Virus record (IMG/VR): IMGVR_UViG_3300028840_002061
Location: 1 to 30,545 of that record
DNA from: a virus
Direction: 5' to 3' (one strand)
DNA: 30,545 bases
Shown one piece after another: positions 1 to 6,634 of the stretch. The position numbers were made by a program, and so were the translations under genes. Numbering within the stretch: position 1 is the stretch's first letter; each line of letters begins with the position of its first letter. The notes under the pieces were generated by a model. It did no database searches. It saw only the letters and a program-made list of their open reading frames with translations, and had not been told where the DNA came from.

Positions 1-498
1 TGCCATGATTCTGATAAACATGGATTCAAGGAATTGAAAGTGCTTGAAGAATTACAGCCCGAGAAAGTGTTCAGGTGGAACTATGCAGAGGCATGTAATC
101 CTGTCCATCCGTTTAAAATCAAACCTCCGAAGATAACTAAAAAGCATAAAGAACTGTTAAAACAGTGGACTTCGATTTACGCCTCGATTTACGCTTCGAT
201 TTGCGACTCGATTTACGACTCGATTTACGACTCGATTTACGACTCGATTTGCGCTTCGATTTGCGACTCGATTTGCGGCTCGATTTACGACTCGATTCGC
301 GGCTCGATTTATGCTTACACTGGCTATATTTTCAAAGACTGCGTTATCGACTGGAAATACACAAAGCACAAGAAAAGCGAGTATCCATTCCAATGCTGTG
401 TGGACTTGTGGAAAGCAGGACTCGTACCGAGCTATGACGGCAAGGTATGGCGATTGCATGGCGGTAAAGACGCGAAAGTATTATATAAGGAGCAGTAG
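1..498 (+). CDS. SIYx-tetrapeptide repeat protein, 5' end cut by window
   Basis: Function unknown. The frame is open from base 1, so the gene most likely starts upstream of the window; the first possible start inside is a TTG at 34, which has no ribosome site. After about 57 charged residues comes a run of twelve tetrapeptides of the type S-I-(Y/C/R)-(A/D/G), encoded by a 12-bp tandem DNA repeat. A C-terminal domain of about 60 residues follows, rich in aromatic residues and Cys (YIFKDCVIDW, CCVDLWKAG). Repeating four-residue Ser/Ile/Asp patterns are known from other phage and bacterial hypothetical proteins and could form a beta-stacked rod; that is inference. The next gene starts one base after the stop, so it looks like the first of a plus-strand operon. 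Confidence 0.7.
   Translation, partial: CHDSDKHGFKELKVLEELQPEKVFRWNYAEACNPVHPFKIKPPKITKKHKELLKQWTSIYASIYASICDSIYDSIYDSIYDSICASICDSICGSIYDSIRGSIYAYTGYIFKDCVIDWKYTKHKKSEYPFQCCVDLWKAGLVPSYDGKVWRLHGGKDAKVLYKEQ
172..315 (+). repeat. 12-bp tandem repeat array, about 12 units
   Basis: Twelve consecutive units of the form TCGATTTRCGAY. Units differ mainly at the A/G of TTTAC/TTTGC and at the last two bases. As 12 is divisible by three, each frame reads a repeating peptide: SIYD in the coding frame, LRLD in another plus frame, NRVV on the minus strand. This explains the long open frames on both strands here. Copy number is likely to vary between isolates by slippage. Confidence 0.9.
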
Positions 499-499
499 C

Positions 500-790
500 A
501 TGACAAACGCCGAGAAGATAGCGAAAATCATGGATGAGATTGCAAAGGATTGGTGCGATAGATACGATAAGAGGCCGGAAGAAATCAATATGGATATGGG
601 CGATTTTCTCAAGCGTGAACTCCCGAAGTACGTCATGCCGAAGCTGTCATGGGATGAGATATTAAATAAACTTGAAAATTTATTGAGGGAATTGAATACA
701 TACGGCTTGCCGCCTACATATAGAGAAGAAGCAAAAGCAATTTTAACCGCCATTGGCTACGATAAGCCGAGCAAGAAGGAGGAAGGATGA
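500..790 (+). CDS. small protein carrying duplicated C-terminal module (copy 1)
   Basis: 96-residue protein of unknown function. The start is the ATG at 500, just after an AAGGAG site and one base past the previous stop. Residues 1-47 are an acidic, helical-looking unique part. Residues from about 48 onward (KLSWDEILNKLENLL to KKEEG) are nearly identical to the C-terminal half of the next gene, encoded by a 146-bp direct repeat. The last codons (AAGAAGGAGGAAGG) also form the ribosome-binding site of the downstream gene, whose ATG overlaps this stop by four bases. It is probably cytoplasmic. Confidence 0.75.
   Translation: MTNAEKIAKIMDEIAKDWCDRYDKRPEEINMDMGDFLKRELPKYVMPKLSWDEILNKLENLLRELNTYGLPPTYREEAKAILTAIGYDKPSKKEEG
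641..786 (+). repeat. 146-bp direct repeat, copy 1
   Basis: Matches 970-1115 with three mismatches that I can find. It encodes the shared C-terminal module of two adjacent small genes plus the downstream ribosome site. The unit includes the 3' end of the gene but not the next start codon. Confidence 0.93.
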
Positions 791-1122
791 TGAGACTTTT
801 AAGGGTTGTTGAAATTGAAAATGATGGTTCGACAAAAGAACCTGTAAATTATGTTTGTTATCATCCGATAGCAGATGCCATGCTTAAAGAGGGTCATCCG
901 CATGATTTGGATGGGGAACCATATAAGCCAAGTTGTTGTGCTGTTGATTTTGATGGAGAGTACATGCAGAAGCTGTCATGGGATGAGATATTAAATAAAC
1001 TTGAAAATTTATTGAGGGAATTGAATACATACGGCTTGCCGCCTACATATAGAGAAGAAGCAAAAGCAATTTTAACCGTCATTGGCTACGAGAAGCCGAG
1101 CGAGAAGGAGGAAGGGAAATGA
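787..1122 (+). CDS. small protein carrying duplicated C-terminal module (copy 2)
   Basis: 111-residue protein of unknown function. ATG at 787 overlaps the previous stop (ATGA) and follows AAGGAGGAAGG. Residues 1-59 form a distinct N-terminal domain starting MMRLLRVVEIE, with two adjacent Cys (SCCAVDF). Residues 60-111 repeat the KLSWDEILNKLENLL module of the gene before. Two different N-terminal domains joined to one C-terminal module suggest that the module is an adaptor or interaction segment; that is inference. Its 3' end again supplies the next ribosome site. Confidence 0.75.
   Translation: MMRLLRVVEIENDGSTKEPVNYVCYHPIADAMLKEGHPHDLDGEPYKPSCCAVDFDGEYMQKLSWDEILNKLENLLRELNTYGLPPTYREEAKAILTVIGYEKPSEKEEGK
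970..1115 (+). repeat. 146-bp direct repeat, copy 2
   Basis: Second copy of 641-786, offset 329 bp. The few differences (CGC/CGT, GAT/GAG, GCA/GCG) lie near the 3' end. The last part (AAGCCGAGCGAGAAGGAGGA) occurs a third time at about 1299-1318, at the end of the next gene. Confidence 0.93.
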
Positions 1123-1322
1123 ATGGTTGGAGAATTGCACACTTTATATATTGGTTATTGCTGACAATTATTATAGGTTTTCCAATAAGTGAATGGTGGC
1201 AGAAAAAATATAACAAGTGGAAAAAGAACCGTGAATATGAAAAATGGGAAAAAGCAAACAAAGAACTTCGAGATATATTAAAGGCAGAACAGGCCGAGAA
1301 GCCGAGCGAGAAGGAGGAATGA
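1119..1322 (+). CDS. small single-pass membrane protein
   Basis: 67 residues, function unknown. ATG at 1119 overlaps the previous stop by four bases, and the ribosome site lies in the upstream repeat tail. Residues 7-25 (AHFIYWLLLTIIIGFPIS) form one clear transmembrane helix. They are followed by a Lys/Glu/Trp-rich tail (residues 27-67) likely to be a cytoplasmic amphipathic helix. The protein ends in EKPSEKEE, the same tail as the two preceding genes. It could act at the host inner membrane, for example in exclusion or anchoring, but nothing in the sequence decides this. Confidence 0.7.
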   Translation: MNGWRIAHFIYWLLLTIIIGFPISEWWQKKYNKWKKNREYEKWEKANKELRDILKAEQAEKPSEKEE

Positions 1323-1425
1323 TGATGGGAAAAATGAAATTGATGCGGCACTGGCATATAATAAAGCCGCTTTAAAATATCATGGTGAATATGCATATTT
1401 GAACTGCATAGGGGACGATAAATGA
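1321..1425 (+). pseudogene. AP2-type DNA-binding domain C-terminal remnant
   Basis: This frame reads a short peptide containing AALAYNKAALKYHGEYAYLN. It closely resembles the C-terminal helix and YFGEFAxLN ending of AP2/ERF domains carried by phage HNH homing endonucleases. No HNH part and no usual in-frame start are present. The nearby ATG codons (1319, 1322, 1325) are in another frame and stop at 1375. A G_GGA_AAA heptamer at 1327-1333 would connect the ATG frame to this frame by a -1 shift. I favour a decayed remnant of a homing-type endonuclease; a 35-residue frameshift product is possible. Its TGA overlaps the ATG of the next gene. Confidence 0.55.
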
Positions 1426-1694
1426 AAATAAAGGATAAGCACTTGCGCGAGATACTGACAAAGATGTGTTCCTGTGCTGGTGCTGATATAGATAAAATCA
1501 ATTTTAAGGGTAACTGGTTTCAACAACACACATGGACACAGGAGCAGGAGCGCGAATTTAAACAATGGCTGATTGCATATTTGAAGAAGGCGGGCAATCG
1601 TAGAGCGGTCATGGAGCATCCCGTGAATAATAAAGCAGTAATCAGTAAATTCGTGGATATGTTCTGCTTTCAGTATGGATGGAAATATAAATAA
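1422..1694 (+). CDS. conserved small phage protein, function unknown
   Basis: 90 residues. ATG at 1422 overlaps the stop of the AP2 remnant (ATGA); only a weak GGGGAC site precedes it. The pattern 'MCxxxGAD.DKI.FK..NWF..HTWT.EQE.EF..WL' followed by a Lys/Arg-rich part and a final FxYGWK is, from memory, that of a widespread uncharacterised phage protein. There is no membrane segment and no zinc site. Its place directly before SSB suggests a role in replication or early takeover, which is inference only. Confidence 0.75.
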   Translation: MKIKDKHLREILTKMCSCAGADIDKINFKGNWFQQHTWTQEQEREFKQWLIAYLKKAGNRRAVMEHPVNNKAVISKFVDMFCFQYGWKYK

Positions 1695-1704
1695 GGAGGT
1701 TTTT

Positions 1705-2127
1705 ATGAATCTGTTTGGAATCGGAGGGAATCTCGTGCGTCAACCGGAGATAGGGCATACGGGGCAGAAGGATTTTGTCAATTTCTCCATCGCACACAAC
1801 CATTCAAAGGAAAATGTCTCGTTCTTTGACTGTGTATCCTGGCACGAGAAGATAGTCGAAAAGCTCGTCCATGCCGAGACAGGCCAGCGCGTAGAGATAA
1901 GCGGTTGGCTCAAACAAGAGCGTTGGGAGAGCAAGGAAGGCAAGAAAAGGAATAAAGTTAAGCTCGTGGTCGAAAAACTCCAAACATGGCCCAAAAAGGC
2001 CCATACGTCAAATCATACCACCGCTACCGAGAAAAGCCCATCTGAGCGTTCCTCGCGTGTCTCAGCGGCAACGGGAGGGGGTACCGTGGACCCTAAAACA
2101 GACATGGTTGAGGATATATTTAAATGA
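1705..2127 (+). CDS. ssb: single-stranded DNA-binding protein (SSB)
   Basis: 140 residues with an SSB/OB-fold N-terminal domain. Visible marks are MNLFGIGGNLVRQPEI, FVNFSIAHN, FFDCVSWHEKIVEKL, a GQRVEISGWLKQERWE strand pair and KVKLVVEKLQ. A Ser/Thr-rich linker (about residues 95-128) leads to an acidic tip ending DMVEDIFK, comparable to the bacterial DDDIPF tail that binds partner proteins. The start is ATG 1705, which follows AAGGAGGT with ideal spacing; an in-frame upstream ATG at 1675 lies inside the previous gene and is rejected. It coats ssDNA in replication and recombination. The stop overlaps the next ATG. Confidence 0.92.
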   Translation: MNLFGIGGNLVRQPEIGHTGQKDFVNFSIAHNHSKENVSFFDCVSWHEKIVEKLVHAETGQRVEISGWLKQERWESKEGKKRNKVKLVVEKLQTWPKKAHTSNHTTATEKSPSERSSRVSAATGGGTVDPKTDMVEDIFK

Positions 2128-2300
2128 ACATAGAATTTTATTGTTGCCCTATTTGTGGATGGCTATATGTAAAGGGAAACTATACCCCTATTAACTGCGG
2201 CCATTTAATGTTTGGATATGACGGTAGTACAAAAAGCAATACGGTTTCTGTTCTTCCTAAATATAGAGATTGGAAAAGAGATATAAAAAATGATTCGTAG
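2124..2300 (+). CDS. zinc-ribbon microprotein
   Basis: 58 residues. ATG overlaps the SSB stop by four bases (ATGA), so translation is probably coupled. Residues 7-11 (CCPIC) and 25-27 (CGH) offer Cys/His ligands in a short zinc ribbon; a strand-rich part and a basic C-terminal tail (KYRDWKRDIKND) follow. The 3' end overlaps the HNH gene by 11 bases. Placed between SSB and a nuclease, it may be a nucleic-acid-binding accessory factor. I do not recognise a named family. Confidence 0.65.
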   Translation: MNIEFYCCPICGWLYVKGNYTPINCGHLMFGYDGSTKSNTVSVLPKYRDWKRDIKNDS

Positions 2301-2691
2301 GGGCAAGCGCAAGTCAGGCCGTAAGAAACTTGAGAACCAGTTGACAGACCTGTGGCAGCAGATAGTCAAGCTCAGGGACAACGATGCCTGTATATGGGAC
2401 GAGAGGAAACACAACGGACCTGTTCATGCACATCACATATTCCATAAGTCGAGGTACAAGGTTTTGAAATGGGATAGTATGAACGGTGTAACATTGTGCA
2501 GGTCTTGTCATTTTTATCTGCACCACGGGGGCGAGAGGGAATTTGACCTGTGGTTCATGTATAACTATGAGAAACGATGGCAGTACCTTGTAGAGAAACG
2601 CCATCAACTTTTCAAGGTTAATATGTATAATCTTACAGAAAAATTAGGAGAGCTTGCTTATGAAATGCGTAAAATGCAGGGAGAGGTTTAA
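2290..2691 (+). CDS. HNH-family nuclease
   Basis: 133 residues. A basic N-terminus (RRGKRKSGRKK) leads to a helix and the HNH core. The HH pair is at residues 48-49 in VHAHHIFHKS, the Asn in DSMNGVTLC (N65), and a C70-x-x-C73-H74 pair plus HH78-79 follow. The layout resembles phage NinG/Rap-like or free-standing HNH enzymes that cut DNA or resolve branched DNA. One oddity: the usual first CxxC of the structural zinc site is reduced to a single Cys (C34 in DACIWDE), so zinc binding may be partial or use other ligands. It starts inside the end of the zinc-ribbon gene. The specific substrate cannot be told. Confidence 0.8.
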   Translation: MIRRGKRKSGRKKLENQLTDLWQQIVKLRDNDACIWDERKHNGPVHAHHIFHKSRYKVLKWDSMNGVTLCRSCHFYLHHGGEREFDLWFMYNYEKRWQYLVEKRHQLFKVNMYNLTEKLGELAYEMRKMQGEV

Positions 2692-2705
2692 GCTACATAA
2701 GATAT

Positions 2706-2930
2706 ATGTATAGAATAATAATCGACCAAGACATCAATGTAGAGATAGAAGGCGTTATCTTACAGGGTAAGTCAGGGGATGAGTACGATATTCCGTACGA
2801 TAAATTCTCCCTCGTTACCAGACATCTTAACGAAACGGCTATCAAATATAGGATGGATTTCAAGCTGAACGATAGCAACACATTCATGCTTGAATCGAAG
2901 AGACCGACAAGGAAGGCGTTCAGAAAATGA
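2706..2930 (+). CDS. hypothetical protein before glycosyltransferases
   Basis: 74 residues, unrecognised. It starts at ATG 2706, 14 bases after the HNH stop, and its stop overlaps the next ATG (2927). A strand-rich N-terminal part (MYRIIIDQDINVEIEGVIL) is followed by a mixed part ending in a basic tail (KRPTRKAFRK). There is no membrane helix and there are no Cys ligands. Tight coupling to the glycosyltransferase gene suggests co-expression only. Confidence 0.65.
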   Translation: MYRIIIDQDINVEIEGVILQGKSGDEYDIPYDKFSLVTRHLNETAIKYRMDFKLNDSNTFMLESKRPTRKAFRK

Positions 2931-3817
2931 AGAAAACAATATTGATGACTAACAAGCACCTGCGAGTACCGGGTGGCTCGGAGACATGGACGCACACAAT
3001 AGCTAAAGAACTGTCCAAGAGATTCAATGTGGATATTGCTACCGTCTGCCCCGGAAGGTTCTCGGATTCCTTTGACTTTGCCAATATCATTACCAAGATA
3101 AACGACCCTCATAAATATAACTTCGCCTTTATCAACCACCCCCTGAATTTTCCAGAGTTCAAGTTCCTTACCTGTCTATCGTTTATATTCTGCCACGGCA
3201 TAATAGCTCAGGCGGAAACTCCCGTGTATGGTGCTAAATATTATTTTGGTATATCTGAAGAAATAACCCAAAAGTTCGGGTTCAAGTATCTCGTCAGGAA
3301 TCCCGTTGACTGCAAAAAGTTCAGGCCCAAGAGAAAGATTAATAGGATACCGCAGAAAGTATATTTTCTGAGCAAGCATCCCATAGCATTGAAGATAGTG
3401 CAACGGGCGTGTAAACTGGCAAGGGTTAGCTTGATATGGAATCCCCGACTTGAATGGAAAACAGAAGACGTTATGAATGAAGCCGATATAGTAATTTCGT
3501 TAGGCAGGGGTTGTTATGAGGCGATGGCGTGTGGAAGGAATGTCATAGTATTTGATGGTCGGCCTTACTTTCCTTCCTATGGCGATGGACTTGTTACCCC
3601 TGAATCAATAAAGAATTTCAGGTTGTATAATTGCTCAGGCCGATATAGCAAAAAACTGTTCACAGCGGAAATGCTTGCTGACGAGATAAAGAAATATAAT
3701 CCCAAGCTCGGAGCATGGGGCAGAAAGTACGCGCTCAAGGAACACGATATAAAGAATTTCATACCAACAATACAGGAGAAGATACATGACAGTAGATTTG
3801 ATAATGCTTTGTCATAA
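2927..3817 (+). CDS. GT-B fold glycosyltransferase (GT4-like)
   Basis: 296 residues, somewhat short for family 4. The N-terminal Rossmann domain has the glycine-rich acceptor-side loop PGGSETWTHTIAKELSKRF at residues 15-33. The C-terminal nucleotide-sugar domain has ADIVISLGRGCYEAMACGRNVIVFD (about 186-210), where E198 is the conserved Glu of the retaining GT4 signature. It transfers a sugar from an activated nucleotide donor to an unknown acceptor. The region between the domains is compact, so the fold may be minimal. It overlaps the following glycosyltransferase gene by 32 bases, indicating co-translation. Likely targets are a virion protein, modified DNA or a host surface glycan; the sequence does not choose. 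Confidence 0.8.
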   Translation: MKKTILMTNKHLRVPGGSETWTHTIAKELSKRFNVDIATVCPGRFSDSFDFANIITKINDPHKYNFAFINHPLNFPEFKFLTCLSFIFCHGIIAQAETPVYGAKYYFGISEEITQKFGFKYLVRNPVDCKKFRPKRKINRIPQKVYFLSKHPIALKIVQRACKLARVSLIWNPRLEWKTEDVMNEADIVISLGRGCYEAMACGRNVIVFDGRPYFPSYGDGLVTPESIKNFRLYNCSGRYSKKLFTAEMLADEIKKYNPKLGAWGRKYALKEHDIKNFIPTIQEKIHDSRFDNALS

Positions 3818-5207
3818 TCAGTTATCATATACCAAGCGAGCCGTAGAGAGCATCATCGAAAATACATATCAACCCGTCAATAGATTCTGGATAGTGAATA
3901 ACGCGAGTACAGATGATACGAAATTATATCTTAGCGGTCTCGCGGAAAATTATTCTAACGTTAAGGTTGTTAATAACAGGAAAAACAAGGGATTCGTAGT
4001 GGCTAATAACGAGATAATGAAACGCTCCAAAGCTGATGTAGTCGTATTGCTTAATAACGATATAGAGGTAGAACCATATTGGCTGCATGAAATGATAGTC
4101 CCTTTCAAGAAGCGTAAGAAGGTGGGCATCACAGGCCCGATGACCAACATATCAGGCGAGGTCATGCAGATGTGCGAGAAGGACGAGACAGAATCGGGGA
4201 TATATTGCAGGGCGAGCATAGCCGTACCGTTCTTCTGCTCTGCCATCAGTAAGAAATTGATAGACGATATAGGATACCTTGATACTATATTCGGCATGGG
4301 ATATGGCGATGATGGGGATTATTGCATACGTACAGTCAAAGCAGGTTGGGACATCATAGTATGCAAGGGCGCGTATGTGTATCACTATAAGATGAAAACC
4401 TTCAAATCCATAATGTCAGACGATAATATAAACAAGACCAAGAGAGATGCGATAGAACTACTGAAGGAAAGATACCCTGATAGGTATAAGAAGGATATAT
4501 CGATAGCCGGTATTACGATTGTAAGGAATGAACAGCTTATAATCAGAGATACCCTTGACCATTTTGGACAGTTCTGCAACGGCGGTATATATGTATATGA
4601 CGATGCCTCGGAGGACAACACGAGAGAGATATGCGATAACCACCCTGCCGTGAGACAGACCATAGGCAGAAAAGAATGGACTCCTGACAGATATAAGAGA
4701 CAGGGTTCACTCAGACAGGCAGTATGGGACTTGGCTAAACAGGACGCTGATTGGATACTCGTGTTTGACGCAGACGAGCGCATAGATTTTGATTTTCAGA
4801 ACCTTGTAGGTTACGATGCTGTCTGTATGAAGCTGTTTGATTTTTACATAACCCAAGATGACATATACAAACAATGGAACGAGCGCGAGTGGTGCGGGCC
4901 TGAGTACAGAGAGATACCCGTGCTGTTCAGGAACAACCCTGACGTATCATTCAAGAACAAGGTACGGATACCCCTGTTCACGGGGCGTGTGCTGTTCTCG
5001 GGCTATATAAAACATTATTCCAAAGCCCTGTCTGTCGAAAGGTGGGAACGGGACTGTGATTTCTATTCGGGCTACGATTTCCCTGACAGATTCAAGAAGA
5101 AATGGAGCAAGAGAAAAGGCAAAGCTATCCATACCAAGTCAGATTTCGGCAACGACCTGATGAAATGGGAAGATAAAGAAATAAGAGGATTTAAACTTGA
5201 AGATTAA
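3786..5207 (+). CDS. bifunctional protein with two GT-A (GT2-like) glycosyltransferase domains
   Basis: 473 residues holding two GT-A folds in tandem. Domain 1 (1-230): LIMLCHNQLSYTKRAVESI, VNNASTDDT (38-45), NKGFVVANNE and the acidic metal site LNNDIEV (89-95), then GMGYGDDGDYC (170-180) as the likely base/acceptor region. Domain 2 (237-473): ISIAGITIVRNEQ, VYDDASEDNT (270-279) and a DxD site at D328-A-D330 in LVFDADERID. GT2 enzymes are inverting transferases or glycan-chain builders. Two active sites in one chain suggest successive additions, one linkage each. ATG 3786 follows AGGAG and lies inside the end of the GT-B gene. Confidence 0.88.
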   Translation: MTVDLIMLCHNQLSYTKRAVESIIENTYQPVNRFWIVNNASTDDTKLYLSGLAENYSNVKVVNNRKNKGFVVANNEIMKRSKADVVVLLNNDIEVEPYWLHEMIVPFKKRKKVGITGPMTNISGEVMQMCEKDETESGIYCRASIAVPFFCSAISKKLIDDIGYLDTIFGMGYGDDGDYCIRTVKAGWDIIVCKGAYVYHYKMKTFKSIMSDDNINKTKRDAIELLKERYPDRYKKDISIAGITIVRNEQLIIRDTLDHFGQFCNGGIYVYDDASEDNTREICDNHPAVRQTIGRKEWTPDRYKRQGSLRQAVWDLAKQDADWILVFDADERIDFDFQNLVGYDAVCMKLFDFYITQDDIYKQWNEREWCGPEYREIPVLFRNNPDVSFKNKVRIPLFTGRVLFSGYIKHYSKALSVERWERDCDFYSGYDFPDRFKKKWSKRKGKAIHTKSDFGNDLMKWEDKEIRGFKLED

Positions 5208-5529
5208 ATATAAAAAAGGTGAGTGGAATAAATTTAAAAGCTATTGGAAATTACATAATCGCTGGCAACATTATAGGAAATTTGGTTATGATGCTTTCGG
5301 GGAGCAGATGCCATATGATTTAGAAACAAAATGTCATGAAACCGGAATAACAATAAAGACATCACATGAACAAGCAATAGAATTTTGTTTAAAAAGATGG
5401 GAAAAAATAAAAAAAGATTTAATGAAAAGGGGATATAAAAAATTTACTAAATGCTACTATGCTTATGGACACGATGAACACCCATTTAATGAATATATAA
5501 TACAATGGATAGCCCTTGCAAAAAAATAA
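5197..5529 (+). CDS. hypothetical basic protein at end of the glycosyltransferase operon
   Basis: 110 residues, unrecognised. The best start is a TTG at 5197, seven bases after AAGAGGA, overlapping the end of the double glycosyltransferase gene by 11 bases. It is rich in Lys, Tyr and Trp, and one Cys is followed by His (KCHETG, residues 45-50). Codon use is more AT-rich than in the gene before, which hints at a different origin. It ends seven bases from the stop of the convergent holin-like gene; no clear terminator hairpin separates the two operons. Confidence 0.6.
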   Translation: MKIKYKKGEWNKFKSYWKLHNRWQHYRKFGYDAFGEQMPYDLETKCHETGITIKTSHEQAIEFCLKRWEKIKKDLMKRGYKKFTKCYYAYGHDEHPFNEYIIQWIALAKK

Positions 5530-5536
5530 AAAGGAA

Positions 5537-6091
5537 TTAACGGTACATATTCCTCGGCTGTCTACCTATCCTGTCGCTGAACTTGCTGATAGTCCTGCTC
5601 CCAAACCAGAATGAGACCACCGCGCTGAACAATACCTGTGTCTCGCTGTCAAATATAACATTAGCTACATTAATAAGGGATTGCTGAGATTTTAAGACAT
5701 CCCATATTAAGATTATTTTAAAGAGAATAAACATTAGGAAAAAGGTATAGGTTATGAATGGTCGTACCGATGCGCTGAACTTATCAATAAGCGTTGTCGC
5801 ACCCCTGAGTCCCTTGTCATGTTCCAGCAGTTGCTTGCTCTCGTCTATATCGCCCTGAGCGTTGAGGTTCTTTAGTTTCGCTTCCATCTCTGCGCGTAGC
5901 TTGTTAATCTCCGCGTTAGATTGCGCTTCAGTTTTCTTAGCATCAGCATCAGCCTGAGCATTAATGAGTTCCTTCTCGGCTGTAAGCTCCACAATTCTAT
6001 TCTTCCGCTCCGAGTTCTTCTTAATGACATCTATGACCCCCGTGCCTATAGATGCTCCGAGACCTACGATAGACCCTAAAAGCGCACTCAT
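5537..6091 (-). CDS. 3TM-type holin-like membrane protein
   Basis: 184 residues. The start is the ATG at 6091, behind AGGAGGTAATT; longer in-frame starts run into the endolysin gene. A glycine-rich hydrophobic N-terminus (LLGSIVGLGASIGTGVIDVI) precedes a long charged coiled-coil segment (about 25-105). A strong membrane helix (FITYTFFLMFILFKIILIW) and a second hydrophobic stretch ending WFGSRTISKF follow. The layout and the WFG-x-R-T ending fit the 3TM holin superfamily. It would open the inner membrane at lysis so that the peptidase encoded just upstream reaches the wall. It is the last gene of the minus-strand late operon. Confidence 0.75.
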   Translation of the reverse strand: MSALLGSIVGLGASIGTGVIDVIKKNSERKNRIVELTAEKELINAQADADAKKTEAQSNAEINKLRAEMEAKLKNLNAQGDIDESKQLLEHDKGLRGATTLIDKFSASVRPFITYTFFLMFILFKIILIWDVLKSQQSLINVANVIFDSETQVLFSAVVSFWFGSRTISKFSDRIGRQPRNMYR

Positions 6092-6093
6092 AA

Positions 6094-6450
6094 TTACCTC
6101 CTGAGTTGTATGTGCGGATAGTCCTTGAACGTGCGCCAATCTCCGCCCCATTCAAGGCCAAAGTATTTTGCTATCTCGCCGTAAAGAGTATAGCAGAGTT
6201 TATATCGCTCGTAATCCCACGACCACTTTCCGTCTATGTTCACTACAAAATCAGCGGCTTCTCCAGTAAGGTGCTTGGACTTGAGCGTTTTGGAATATCC
6301 TTTTTCCACTAACTCTTTCTGTCGTTCTCCGGTTCTCCGCGTTTCATACAACTTCAGGGGTATATTATGAATATTTAAAAAATCTATTACATTCATTACG
6401 CGCTGTTTCATATCAGGTAAAAGGTCGCTAAGACTATTGTTTACTGCCAT
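6094..6450 (-). CDS. M15-family peptidoglycan endopeptidase (endolysin)
   Basis: 118 residues, a compact LAS-type zinc peptidase. The motif SKHLTGEAADFVV gives zinc ligands H60 and D67; the C-terminal DYPHIQL gives H113, with D110 as candidate catalytic acid. Family members (VanY / L-alanyl-D-glutamate peptidase, Ply500-like) cut the peptide stems of murein. There is no signal peptide and no wall-binding domain, so it depends on a holin for export; one is encoded two bases downstream. The start overlaps the preceding small membrane-protein gene by 17 bases. Confidence 0.92.
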   Translation of the reverse strand: MAVNNSLSDLLPDMKQRVMNVIDFLNIHNIPLKLYETRRTGERQKELVEKGYSKTLKSKHLTGEAADFVVNIDGKWSWDYERYKLCYTLYGEIAKYFGLEWGGDWRTFKDYPHIQLRR

Positions 6451-6634
6451 TCTTTTTAATTTCCTTTAATAATACATAATCTTCTTTACGCAGGCTTCGC
6501 CCGTTACCGTTTTTTACAATACCAATTATAGTCGCTACTATCTGTGTGCCGATAAGCAGATATACTACTTTCATACCGCTCCATAATATATCTACCTTAG
6601 CCGACATCTCGTATATTAATTTCTCGTCTATCAT
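6434..6634 (-). CDS. small membrane protein of the lysis cassette
   Basis: 66 residues with one hydrophobic helix (VVYLLIGTQIVATIIGIV, about residues 23-40), a short acidic N-terminus and a basic Lys-rich tail. Size, topology and position just before the endolysin resemble XhlA-type or holin-accessory proteins. It could be the true holin, with the larger 5537-6091 protein acting as partner or antiholin. ATG 6634 abuts the stop of the fibre-like gene (TAAATG); its 3' end overlaps the endolysin start. The function is assigned by context. Confidence 0.6.
   Translation of the reverse strand: MIDEKLIYEMSAKVDILWSGMKVVYLLIGTQIVATIIGIVKNGNGRSLRKEDYVLLKEIKKNGSKQ

Noticed and set aside
172-315. CRISPR array or diversity-generating template/variable repeat
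   Set aside because: Units are contiguous 12-mers without spacers, and no cas genes or reverse transcriptase are seen.
157-459. Open frames on the minus strand and a second plus frame across 157-459 (NRVV and LRLD repeats)
   Set aside because: They come from the 12-bp period of the repeat, which leaves several frames open; no ribosome site, and the SIYx frame fits the operon.
5530-5536. Bidirectional terminator between the convergent operons
   Set aside because: Only seven AT-rich bases separate the stops and no inverted repeat is seen there.
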